Shown here: in pieces, positions 31,434 to 42,913 of the stretch
Layout: the number at the start of each line of letters is the position of its first letter
How positions within the stretch are numbered: position 1 is the first letter of the stretch
Source of the DNA: Neocallimastix lanati (nom. inval.)
Taxonomy: Eukaryota; Neocallimastigomycota; Neocallimastigomycetes; Neocallimastigales; Neocallimastigaceae
Length of the DNA stretch: 45,968 nt
Assembly (NCBI GenBank): GCA_016946835.1
Contig: JACVTC010000110.1
Span: forward strand, 592,501 to 638,468
Direction: 5' to 3'
Notes under the pieces: model-generated
Told to the model about the DNA's origin: nothing
What the model saw: only the letters and a program-made list of their open reading frames with translations
Databases searched by the model: none
Made by a program: the position numbers and the translations under genes

Positions 31434-32729
31434 AAATATTTTTATTTTATATTAATTTCTAACTCAATATGAATTTTTTATTAAAATAATTCTAAATAAA
31501 TATGTAATCTAATAAATTCCCCCTAAACTAAGTACTTAATATTATTATTACACCATTGATATTGGATGTATCTATGACATATTTTTATTTTATATTAATT
31601 TCTAACTCAATATGAATTTTTTATTAAAATAATTCTAAATAAATATGTAATCTAATAAATTCCCCCTAAACTAAGTACTTAATATTATTATTACACCATT
31701 GATATTGGATGTATCTATGACATATTTTTATTTTATATTAATTTCTAACTCAATATGAATTTTTTATTAAAATAATTCTAAATAAATATGTAATCTAATA
31801 AATTCCCCCTAAACTAAGTACTTAATATTATTATTACACCATTGATATTGGATGTATCTATGACATATTTTTATTTTATATTAATTTCTAACTCAATATG
31901 AATTTTTTATTAAAATAATTCTAAATAAATATGTAATCTAATAAATTCCCCCTAAACTAAGTACTTAATATTATTATTACACCATTGATATTGGATGTAT
32001 CTATGACATATTTTTATTTTATATTAATTTCTAACTCAATATGAATTTTTTATTAAAATAATTCTAAATAAATATGTAATCTAATAAATTCCCCCTAAAC
32101 TAAGTACTTAATATTATTATTACACCATTGATATTGGATGTATCTATGACATATTTTTATTTTATATTAATTTCTAACTCAATATGAATTTTTTATTAAA
32201 ATAATTCTAAATAAATATGTAATCTAATAAATTCCCCCTAAACTAAGTACTTAATATTATTATTACACCATTGATATTGGATGTATCTATGACATATTTT
32301 TATTTTATATTAATTTCTAACTCAATATGAATTTTTTATTAAAATAATTCTAAATAAATATGTAATCTAATAAATTCCCCCTAAACTAAGTACTTAATAT
32401 TATTATTACACCATTGATATTGGATGTATCTATGACATATTTTTATTTTATATTAATTTCTAACTCAATATGAATTTTTTATTAAAATAATTCTAAATAA
32501 ATATGTAATCTAATAAATTCCCCCTAAACTAAGTACTTAATATTATTATTACACCATTGATATGATATTGGATGTATCTATGACATATTTTTATTTTATA
32601 TTAATTTCTAACTCAATATGAATTTTTTATTAAAATAATTCTAAATAAATATGTAATCTAATAAATTTCCCCTAAACTAAGTACTTAATATTATTATTAC
32701 ACCATTGATATTGGATGTATCTATGACAT
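31434..32729. repeat. 143-bp satellite, nine units
   Basis: Nine head-to-tail units; the TCCCCC landmark recurs at 31518, 31661, 31804, 31947, 32090, 32233, 32376 and 32519, with a variant at about 32667 after a 5-base insertion. Units 1-8 look identical or nearly so. On the minus strand each contains TTTAGGGGGAAT followed by TTATTAGA, resembling the polypurine-tract/LTR-start joint of the host element. No ORF. Confidence 0.95.
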
Positions 32730-32863
32730 CTCTTATATTATTGTACGGTTTATATATACCATTTTGTATGACGGAAACCTTTCTCTTGAAGGGTGATATT
32801 ATACCATCTATATTTGTGTGAATACCTCATATATTGTGTTTTTACATCACTTTTAATTATAAT

Positions 32864-33519
32864 CGCTTTATAGATTAGCGTTAACTTTTATATATATTCG
32901 CTTTGTAGTTTAAGCGATAACTATTTAAATAAAGTTAATTTTTTTTTTTTTTTTTTTTTTTTTTATTCAAATTAGTTAGCTTTCATTAATATTTTACATT
33001 CACTATTCCCCCTAAAATCCGAATTTCTAAAATAATTTTATATATTTGGATTTTTTTTTTATTCAAATTAGTTAGCTTTCATTAATATTTTACATTCACT
33101 ATTCCCCCTAAAATCCGAATTTCTAAAATAATTTTATATATTTGGATTTTCTCACTATTAAAATATTAATGATGTAAGTTTAATTATAACTTTATGAATA
33201 TTTTGCAATCAATAAGTATTGCTTGTAGATTGATAAACCTCATTTGTTTGTATATAACTCATGGTTATATTTATTATATTATACCTTTCATTATTAAAGT
33301 TTTTATAAAATTAGCATTAAATTAGTTATTATCTAAACCCATTTCACGCTAGGTTTAATAATACTATTATTGTTATTATTGAATATATCCATTTCACGCT
33401 AGGTATTCAATTTAAATAAATTATATTTAATTATTTAGAAGAATATGCTTATTTCACGCTAAGCATTTCTTCATTAATTTGACATCCTCCTTCGAATATT
33501 TGCTTTGTAGTTGAGCAAA
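32864..33519. other. Cluster of stem-loops with conserved loops
   Basis: Family 1 hairpins (plus-strand loop TTGTAGTT-like): 32864-32880, 32898-32917 and 33499-33519, with stems CGCT/AGCG, TCGCTT/AAGCGA and TTTGCT/AGCAAA. Family 2 hairpins (loop TTTCACGC): 33334-33357, 33381-33408 and 33439-33471, with stems TAAACC/GGTTTA, GAATA..CC/GG.TATTC and AAGAA.ATGCTTA/TAAGCAT.TTCTT. The loops are constant while stem sequences change in a paired way, which suggests a structural role in RNA or single-stranded DNA. Function unknown. Confidence 0.65.
32961..33152. repeat. 96-bp tandem duplication in the LTR element
   Basis: Two units (ATTAGTTAGC at 32971 and 33067), each with a further minus-strand purine tract TTTTAGGGGGAATAG. 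Confidence 0.9.
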
Positions 33520-34149
33520 AAACCCCTTTTTTTTTTTTTTTTTTTTTTTTTTATTTTAAATATGTTTTATATTCTGCTAGGTAGCTCAATTTTCAAAATA
33601 GTAAATAGCTCTATTTGGTTTTCATGAGTGGAGTCCATGAGACTCTTAATCTTTTAAGACTCAAGAATTTATGTTTTATAATTATGTCAACTTTATTAAT
33701 ATATTTTATGATAAAGAGTTACTTCGTGAGTTACTAGAGTAACTAATAACTAAAACTAATGTTTAATTCTATTACAAATTACATGCTTTTATACTTTTAC
33801 GTTGTGGCTTTTATATTAAATTTATCACATTATGTACATTTTAAATATATTAAACTCCTATTTCTCCTATTTCACATATTCTAACAATAATAATAATAAT
33901 AAATAATGTCAGAAGAAACTATTAAAATAGTATATTAATTGTTTATGTTATAAATTAAATATTTAACCAATAGTTTTATATAAATAAATATTAATATAAT
34001 GAGTTAAAGTGTATAAATAATTGTATTATTATAATCAACAATTCACTTTCTTGAACATTTTTTTCTTTTCAATAAAAAATATAATAAAACATATAATAAA
34101 AACATACTAATATATCTCTTTAATATTTCGTGTGTCTTTTTGGATTTAA

Positions 34150-34260
34150 AAAATAATAATATTAATAATAATAATAAATAATAATAATAATAAATAATAA
34201 TAATAAATAATAAATAATAATAATAAATAATAATAATAAATAATAATAATAATAATAATA

Positions 34261-34311
<51 letters not shown>

Positions 34312-34372
34312 TAATAATAAATAATAATAATAAATAATAAATAATAATAAATAATAATAATAATAAATATTA
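34150..34372. repeat. (AAT)n / (AAATAAT)n microsatellite
   Basis: Over 200 bases of AAT units with occasional extra A. Reading frames across it are translated repeat only. Confidence 0.95.
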
Positions 34373-34429
34373 TTTTTTAGGTTTCGACATATCAAAGTTT
34401 TTTTTTTTTTTTTTTTTTTAAATGTGATT

Positions 34430-34995
34430 TACATTTTATTTTTTTAACTTTGTTTTTATTATATTTTTTTTTTATTTGTTTTTATTACATTTTTTTTTAA
34501 TTAGATTTACATTTAATTTTTTAATTTTTTTTTTTTTTTTATAATTTATTTTATCTACCTATGATAGTAATAATAAATATTCTTTAAATTGCTTTAATTC
34601 TTATTCATATTTTTATTTTTATTTTTATTTTTATTTTTTATTTGTTTTTATTACATTTTTTTTTAATTAGATTTACATTTAATTTTTTAATTTTTTTTTT
34701 TTTTTTTATAATTTATTCTATCTACCTATGATAGTAATAATAAATATTCTTCTTTAAATTGCTTTAATTCTTATTCATATTTTTATTTTTATTTTTATTT
34801 TTATTTTTTATTTGTTTTTATTACATTTTTTTTTAATTAGATTTACATTTAATTTTTTAATTTTTTTTTTTTTTTTTATAATTTATTCTATCTACCTATG
34901 ATAGTAATAATAAATATTCTTCTTTAAATTGCTTTAATTCTTATTCATATTTTTATTTTTATTTTTATTTTTATTTTTATTTTTTATTGACTAAT
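34430..34995. repeat. About 170-bp tandem repeat, three units
   Basis: The landmark CTACCTATGATAG is at 34555, 34722 and 34892. Each unit includes a T-run and a (TTTTTA)n stretch. The array ends with AATAAAAGCTGTG and an A-run (about 34998-35022), reminiscent of the LINE B/C 3' end but too short to assign. Confidence 0.88.
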
Positions 34996-35049
34996 TAATA
35001 AAAGCTGTGAAAAAAAAAAAAAATTAATACATAAAATTGTTTCATAATT

Positions 35050-35058
35050 TTCAAAAGT

Positions 35059-35089
<31 letters not shown>

Positions 35090-36200
35090 GATATTTTATA
35101 ACTTTCGAAGTTTTTTTTTTTTTTTTTTTTTTTTCTTAATTTTGAAATATTTTATTCACTACTTATTTCAAGATTCAATTCTTGTAAATTTCATTCTAAT
35201 TAGTTTTATGTATAAACATGATACATTTATTATTAATAATAATTTTAGATTATCATCATTTCATTTTATGTTTATTGATATGAAATAGAAATAAAAACTC
35301 TAATTAATAATAAATTTTTGTTAATTAAGAAATGGTGTAAAAGCATAAATTTATGTATTAATCTAATTTTTATTGTATTTATATTAGAAATTAATTTATT
35401 ATTATTTTTTATTATTTAATTTTAACATTAATGAAAGTAAATTTAAATATTTATTACTTTAATATAGGAAAACTTTATTATAATAAATAATTATTATATA
35501 AAAGAGTTTTTAGTTCTCTGTCCAAGAATAAGAAATAGTAGATTAGTGTAATTCTTGAGATCAAAATATAAAAATAAATATTAATTTTAAGAATAAATGT
35601 TAGTTTATATTTTTAATAATGATAAGCAAATGTAATTCTTTTTAAATAAATAAAATTTAAATAAAATTATTTTTATAAAACATATAAATTATATCCCCCA
35701 AATAAAGAATAAACCTTAAAAGAGCCGAACCTGAACTCATATTTTATTTATTAATTAAAGTTTTTTTTTTTTTTTTTAATGACTCGTTTAATCTGTTCCA
35801 AAATAAATTAAAAATATAAATATATATTTAATCAATTTCTTTAATTTTTTCACCAATCAGCAAGTAAATGTATACGATACGATATATAAAAATTAATAAT
35901 ATCAAAATGGGAAAATATTATTTTATTATTTAATAGTAATATGATATGGTAGATTTTAATTTATATATTAATTAATTATTTAAGTAATATGATATGGATA
36001 TGGTAGATTTTAATTTATATATTATTTTATTATTTAATTTAATATTTATGGTTAATATTCCAATTATTAATTAATTTGAGTTATATTTATTGTTAAAATA
36101 TTTTAAATATTAAAATTACATAATAGTTGTTTTTCTTTTCTTTTTTTTTATTTAACAATTAACTATTATATATATATATAATAAATAATTAAACCCTTAT
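35050..36200. other. AT-rich intergenic DNA, no gene seen
   Basis: Starts with two long T-runs (35060-35088 and 35110-35134). The 66-residue frame across the second is Phe-run plus AT-rich translation and is not supported as a gene. A short duplication of ATGATATGG occurs near 35940-36000. Confidence 0.55.
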
Positions 36201-36202
36201 TC

Positions 36203-37480
36203 ATTATTTTTATGGTTTTTATTATTTATTGTAATTATACTCTATTCTAATCATTATTTTTATGGTTTTTATTATTTATTGTAATTATACTCTATTATAG
36301 AGTGATTAATTTCTTTGTCTTCAATTAGTATGGTTAATTTCTTGGTTTTCAATTACTTATTTATTATATTGTAGTTTTGATTTATTATTGTTATATACTG
36401 TAGTGTGATAAATAACTTAATTATTTTTTAATGAAAGAGTAATGAGTATAATAAAATCATAAAAATAAAATAAATTGTTTTACCCATAAATACTTTTAAC
36501 CCTTCTATTAAAAGTTATACAAGAATAACTAAAATAAATTATTAAAATGTGCCAAAAAGTATTCGAAATATTCATGAATATGATAATTCCAATATTTAAA
36601 AGTTCAAACTATATTACTGATACCATTTTAATTATTATTGATACCATTTTAATTATTATTAATACTATCTAGTTAATATTTATGATTATTATTGATACCA
36701 TTTTAATTATTGTTGATACCATTTTAATTATTATTAATACTATCTAGTTAATATTTATGATTAATACTATCTAGTTAATAGTTAATATTAATAACAATAA
36801 TAATTATTTTTATTATTATTAAAATAATATAATTAATAATGTATTATATTCATAAATCTTTTAGACTTTATTATTAATAATTATTATTCTTATTCTTATT
36901 ATTAATATTCTTATTATTTATACAAATTTAAACATAAACTTTATTTATTAATTAAAAAATTTGTGTTAAGTTCGTATATTAAATTAATATTGTCAATGAA
37001 TAATTGGTAAACAATATAAATTAAAAATAAATAATTATGGTGTATTTATAAACTTTTAACCCTTCTATTAAAAGTTATACAATAATAACTAAAATAAATT
37101 ATTAAAATGTGCCAAATACAATAATAACTAAAATAAATTATTAAAATGTGCCAAAAAGTATTCGAAATATTCATGAATATGATAATTCCAATATTTAAAA
37201 GTTCAAACTTTATTATTGATACCATTTTAATTATTATTAATACTATTTAGTTAATATTTATGATTTATACTATCTAGTTAATAGTTAATAACAATAATAA
37301 TTATTTTTATTATTATTAAAATATTTTAATTAATAATGTATTATACGAATTTAAACATAAACTTTATTTATTAATTAAAAAATTTGTGTTAAGTTCGTAT
37401 ATTAAATTAATATTGTTAATGAATAATTGGTAAACAATATAAATTAAAAATAAATAATTATGGTGTATTTATAAATTTTA
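36203..37480. repeat. Nested tandem duplications upstream of copy 3
   Basis: A 47-base unit is doubled at 36203-36298. A larger segment (about 36489-37050) is repeated at about 37049-37480 with internal deletions; the landmark AACCCTTCTATTAAAAG is in both, as is the AATTGGTAAACAATATAAAT tail. Within them a GATACCATTTTAATTATTAT unit is iterated. Part of it resembles the DNA before the copy 2 promoter (27760-27800). Confidence 0.82.
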
Positions 37481-37593
37481 TTAAAATATTTAATAGATAC
37501 AATATGATAATCTATTCATAATCATAATCTATTCATAATCGAACTCCTAATAAAATCAAGTTAATATTTTATATAATATATATATAACAAGAG

Positions 37594-37838
37594 TATAAAA
37601 AGAGTAAAAAATATCATAAATATTTTCAAAACCAAAAAATTATTAATTATTGAATAATTAATATAAATTTAAATTTAGGTTCAATAATTCGATATTAAAA
37701 AAAAAAAAAAGAAAGTTAAAAAAAAAAAAAAATTAAAGTTTATAAAAATCTATATTTCAATCAATCATTCAATTTTAAAAAAGCTCAAATTTTAATAAAA
37801 AAAAAATTAATTTAAATTAAGTTTATTTAATATCAACT
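37594..37838 (+). promoter_or_regulatory. Diverged promoter and longer leader of transporter copy 3
   Basis: TATAAAAAG at 37594-37602 sits 245 bases before the ATG, about twice the distance in the other copies. Only the last 45 bases or so of the leader are nearly identical to the others. The rest is recognisably related (TATAAAAAGAGTAAAAAATA) but diverged and has extra A-rich insertions. Confidence 0.55.
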
Positions 37839-39282
37839 ATGAGTGAAAAAGGCGAATTAGATAATAGTGGATTTAACAAACTTAACTGGTTCACCAGAAT
37901 CGGTTATGGTTTAGGTGATTGTGCACAAAATTTAATTTATCAAGTTGTTGCAGGTTACTGTGCTTTCTTCTATTCTGATGTATATATTGTTGGTAATAAT
38001 ACGAAGGAATCTTCATCTATTGCTGGTACAATTATGACAACAGCTCGTATTATTGATGTCATTTGGGATCCATTTGTTGGTGCCTTTGTTGATAAGCACA
38101 ATCCACGTTTAGGTAAATACAGAACTTATTTACTTTTCTGTGGTCTTCCATTAACTATTGGTTGTATTCTTGTTTTCTGTCCATTCGATTTCCTTAGAGG
38201 TAGTATTATCTACGCAGGCTGTTACTTATGTTCTTCTTCAAATGTTATACACTTGTGTCAATGTTCCATACGGTGCTTTGAATGCTTCATTAACAAGAGA
38301 TACTCATGAAATTACCATGCTTACCTCCATTCGTATGGTTTGTGCTAACATTGGTGGTTTCTTCGTCTGGACACTTATTCCAATTTTCCTTGGTTTAGCC
38401 GCCGGAAAAGCCATTCCATGGGGATTCGTATTCTTCCAATTTGTTGGTAGTATTCCAGGTATTCTCTTCATGCCATTTGTTCCAGCTGTTAAGAAGGTTG
38501 TTGGTAAGAAGAACATGTTCTATCTCTTCGGTACTATTGCCATTATTGGTAACATCATGATCTATATTGTTAGTAAGAGTGGTGTTAATTCTGGTGATAA
38601 CACTTGGATGCGTATTGCTAACTTTGTTAAGTCTACCGGTTTCACCATTATTACTGGTTACATGTGGGCTATTGTTCCAGAAGTTATTTCCTATGCTGAA
38701 TACACTACTGGTCGTCGTATTGCAGGTATTGTTAATGCCCTTACTGGTATGTTCTACAAGTTAGGTAATGCTCTTGGTGGTATTATTCCACTTTATGGTC
38801 TTCGTATTCTTGGTTATATTGCGGGTGAAGAAGAACCAAGTTCTCTTACCAAGGAACCAAAAGCCTGGTTTACTGTCATGTCCATTTATAATATTGTTGG
38901 TTTAGTCCTTCTTCTTATTTGTTTCTTCGCTTCTAAGGAACGTATTGCTATGGAAGAGAAAGAAACTAAAAACGTCAAGGTTACAGATTTATTTACAGAA
39001 TTTGTTCGTAACGGACCATTACGTATTATTGCTTTATACTTCGTTACTGCTTTCACTTGTATGACTACTCAAAACACTATTAACAGTTACCTCTTTGGTA
39101 TGAGCAACCAAAAATCAGGTACTCAAGAAGGTATTCGTTGGTTAGCTTCTTTAATTCCAGCTATTTTCAATGTTCTTATGATTGTCATTATCTTCTTCTA
39201 CAGTTTAACTGATGAAAAGATTGATGAAATCAACAGAGAAATTGAAAGACGTCAAAAGACCTCCAACGCTGAAGAAGCCTAA
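37839..39282 (+). pseudogene. GPH/MelB-type symporter copy 3, +1 frameshift
   Basis: Full-length relative of copy 2, with the same permuted order, residues F100 and S426, and the same 3' flank. An extra G in GCAGGCTG (38217-38218; the other copies read GCAGCTG) shifts the frame after about residue 126, giving a 156-residue product ending within TM4. The remaining 350 codons are otherwise intact and nearly free of amino-acid changes. It is therefore a very young pseudogene, or the extra base is an assembly error. Confidence 0.85.
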
Positions 39283-39611
39283 GTACTCATTAGTTGATAT
39301 TGAAATTATATATAAACGAATTAATAATAAAAATAATACAAATAATATAAAATAATATTTTTATTTATTTTTGTTTATATAAAAAGTATATATTAAAAAA
39401 AAATAATACAATAAGAAATATAAATAATATTATAATTTAATATAGAAAAAAAAAAATATAAATAAATTTGTTAATTTAAATATATAATAAGAAATATAAA
39501 TAATATTCATTTTGATATTATTAATTTTTTAACTTTTTTAAAATAATCATTTTTAATAATAAATAAAATTTAATATATTAAAAAATAAATTTTATGAAAG
39601 TCTGAATTTAA

Positions 39612-39655
<44 letters not shown>
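39283..39655. other. 3' flank of copy 3, shared with copy 2
   Basis: AT-rich, ending in a 40-base T-run at the point where homology with the copy 2 flank stops. From 39656 to 39890 is further AT-rich DNA with T/C tracts and no gene. Confidence 0.8.
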
Positions 39656-39659
<4 letters not shown>

Positions 39660-39852
39660 CATTTTTTTTTTACTGAAATAGTACTATATTTATTGAAATG
39701 TATATATTAGGAATTAAATATGGTACAATGTGATATACAGATTACGAACCATTTATATATTAGGTTTTATTTAAAAATAAGGAAACTTTTGAATTTTTAA
39801 AAATGTTTATTTATGCATCCTGTCTTATATTATTAGGTGCCTTTTTTTTTTT

Positions 39853-39883
<31 letters not shown>

Positions 39884-40225
39884 TTTTCTTAACTACTAAT
39901 GAAGGAAATCACTTGTGACAATCATTGCAAAATTATATTATTTGTTTTTTAAATTAAAAATGATATAGAAAAAATAGATTCATTCTAATTTTCAATATAT
40001 TGTTAGATATTATCTGTGAATGACATTATATTAAGATAAATTATCTGATATAAAATATAAATAAAAACCTTAACTAATATAAAAATCATTTATATGTAAA
40101 AACATAAATTTATTAAAATTTATGTTAAAAAGAAATCAATCATCAATTAATAATTGTGGCTGATATTAAGATCAAAGGTTAAATATAAAATCACACTACA
40201 ACATAAAACTATGAAAATATTAATT

Positions 40226-40353
40226 AATATTTATTTTTACTATTGATATTATATTTTATTATAATCTTTATATTTATTAAAATAAAAAGCTACTATATAA
40301 AATAAATATAAAGATTATAATAAAATATAATATCAATAGTAAAAATAAATATT
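40226..40353. repeat. 53-bp perfect palindrome with 22-base loop
   Basis: Arms 40226-40278 and 40301-40353 are exact reverse complements. It lies in the segment unique to the copy 4 flank. AT-rich, with no transposon-like ends recognised. Confidence 0.95.
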
Positions 40354-42723
40354 TATTTTATTATTATTTGTATGAAATACTTAATAACATTTTTAATTAG
40401 TCTTAGAAAATTAATATTTCCTATTTTTAAATCTAAATAACTTTATAATAAGCAATGATTATATAAAGAGAATAGTTTTTATAAAAAAAAAAAAAAGGGA
40501 TAGTTTTTAGTAAAAAAAAAGAATTATGAACCAGAAGTAATAAAAAAATAACTAGCAAGAGTTATTAACAAAATAAATTAATAAAATAAAGAACTATCAT
40601 TCTAATTAATAAGATAAATTATCGAATATTATACTAATTAAAGTTATTATTTTAATTTAAAGTAAATTTAATTATTATATTTTAAATATTTTTTATTTAA
40701 TATAAAAACCTCCCCCGGTATATTAATATATGAATTTGTGCTGTTTGGATAAATTTTATTATTATTTTACATTAATGCTAATGTAACATTTTTTACAAAT
40801 AATAAGATGATATAAAACGCAAATAAAAACTTTAATTATTAATAAAATAAATTTATTAATAAACACGTGAAAACAAATTTAAAATTATGAAAGTAACATG
40901 ATAAAAATTAAACGTGATTTAAAATAACGTGATTAAAATAAATCTATGTCGAAACATAAATTTTTTTTAATTCATTAATTTATGTGAACATAAATTTATT
41001 GTTATTCATTTTTATGTAAATAGGTAAATAGGTAAATAATTTATAATTTATTTTCTCTAAAGATTTTTATTTATTATTTTAATATTTTAATGAATTTATT
41101 ATATTTTTAATATTTATAGTTTACAAAAATATTTTATATTTTTAATATTTATAGTTTACAAAAATATTTTATACTTTTTTCATATACTTTTTTATACTAA
41201 ATATTATAAATACCTAATTAATTAAAATCATAAGAATACTTTATATATTAGTTTAAAATAAATTATATGTATAAAAATAAGTATTTTTCAAATTGTAATT
41301 ATTAATTGTTCGCTTTTTAGCCAAATTTATTTACTAAATATTATATTAAATAAAAATAGATTAATAAATAATTAATAAAATTCCTCTCTAAAAGGGAAAC
41401 AGAACTGTGAGTTTATCAAAGATGAGTTAAAAATAAATTACTCTCTAAAAGGGAAACAGAACCGTGAGTTTATCAAAGATGAATTAAAAATAAATTAAAT
41501 TCTAAAATTATTGTTTAATGTAATATTTTTTTTATACATAATAAGGTGGGTAAAATAAATTAAATTTCTAAACCGAGTTTAATTAAGACTTAATATATAA
41601 TTAATATGTTACACAAAATCAGTATAAATTAAAAATTATTAAAAGTGTTGTCAACTATTTATTTAACAAAAAAAGAAAATGAAAATAACAAAAAGTTGTT
41701 TATTATATGTATTTTTATTTTAAAAAAAAAAAAAGAAAATAAAATAACAAAAAGTTGTTTATTATATGTATTTTTATTTAAAAAAAAAAAGCTAATATCA
41801 TGTTTAAAAAAAAAGTTGTTTAGTATAGAAATAAAAGTTGTTTAATATAGAAACGAAAATTATTTAAAAAAAAAAAAAAAGAATCAATTACATATTGAAA
41901 TAATTTTTAATATATAAAAATGTAACATATTAAAATTATTAATATAGATATAATAATATAATTTCATATATAATATTAAAAAAAAAAAAAAAAACAATAT
42001 ATGTACTAATTAATTTTAATATATAGAATATATTTTTATTATAAGTCATTTATATTATCGTACTCACAATATAAAATTAAATCGATATTATTTATATTAC
42101 AAAAATGTAATACAATTATTTTTAATATTTTTCAAATTTCGACAATGTATTTGGGTAACATTATTATTTTAATAATATTACTCAAAAAAAACAAAAAAAC
42201 AAAAAAATAAAGATGAATAGGTCATATTTTATTAATGAAAACTTTATATTATATAAATATAATTATTTTAATTTATATTTATATTAATAAAATAGAATAC
42301 TATATTTTTTAATTAAATAAATAAAATAGAATACTATATTTTTTAATTAAATAAATAAAATAGATATATTATATTTTTTAATTAAATAAATAAAATAGAT
42401 AAATAAATTAAATAGATATATTATATTTTTTAATTAAATAAATAAAATAGATATATTATATTAAATATATTAATAATATTTTGTTATTGTTTCCAAAGTT
42501 TTTTAAACAATTATAAAAAATTTATACAATAGAGTTTTAATATTGAATAATGATTTAATATATAAATAAATATATATAATATGTTAAATGATAAATATCT
42601 ATAATATATTATATTATAAAAATAAATGTATATTATATTTTATTAATAATATATAAAATCAATTGATTTAACATACATTAAATAAAAGGGGGTAAAATTT
42701 ATTATATTATTGATTTAATATAA

Positions 42724-42913
42724 ATTAATTTATAACTTTATTATAATATATTATGTAATTATGTTATTTGTAAAATTAAAAAGACTATAAAAAGAGAAAA
42801 AAATTTCAAAATTTTTAAAAAACCAAAATTAAGTAAATAATTACTTAATAAAATAAAAGTAATATAAAATAAAAAAAAAAATTAATTTAAATTAAGTTTA
42901 TTTAATATCAACT
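42724..42913 (+). promoter_or_regulatory. Promoter and leader of transporter copy 4
   Basis: TATAAAAAG at 42786-42794, 128 bases before the ATG. Small differences (ATTTCAAAATTT, ATATCAACT before the ATG) follow copy 2 rather than copy 1, although the DNA further upstream follows copy 1. Confidence 0.6.

Larger units (their letters stand above)
31065..33886 (-). mobile_element. Non-autonomous LTR retrotransposon, minus strand
   Basis: Two direct repeats of 218 and 235 bases (31065-31282 and 33652-33886) flank a 2.4-kb interior. Read on the minus strand, the upstream LTR starts TGTTAGAATATGTG, a start typical of Copia-type LTRs. The downstream LTR (starting TATTAGAATATG) is immediately preceded by the polypurine tract AAGGGGGAA, which fixes the orientation. 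The upstream LTR has TATAAAAG (33786-33793). The interior has no gag or pol coding sense; it is filled by a 143-bp satellite, a 96-bp duplication and repeated stem-loops. The flanks are (AAT)-rich, so the target duplication is ambiguous. It would need a helper element's proteins to move. Confidence 0.72.
39891..42913. repeat. Segmental duplication, right copy (5' flank of transporter 4)
   Basis: Matches 1061-3463. About 780 bases (39945-40725) have no counterpart on the left and contain a 53-bp perfect palindrome. Small tandem doublings are specific to this copy: about 41382-41490 (CTCTAAAAGGGAAACAGAAC twice) and about 41670-41790 (AACAAAAAGTTGTTTATTAT twice). No gene is seen; the 66-residue Lys-rich frame near 41645 is repeat translation. 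Confidence 0.85.

Noticed and set aside
31434-32729. CRISPR-like regular array
   Set aside because: The 143-bp units are continuous with no unique spacers, and the setting is eukaryotic; it is a satellite.
34162-34395. 77-residue Ile/Tyr frame on the minus strand
   Set aside because: Translated AAT microsatellite.
34996-35022. LINE 3' end remnant (AATAAAAGCTGTG plus A-run)
   Set aside because: Resembles LINE B/C tails but is too short and lacks upstream LINE coding sense.
38211-38222. Intron masking the frameshift in copy 3
   Set aside because: Copies 1 and 2 are colinear without a gap here, and only one base is added.
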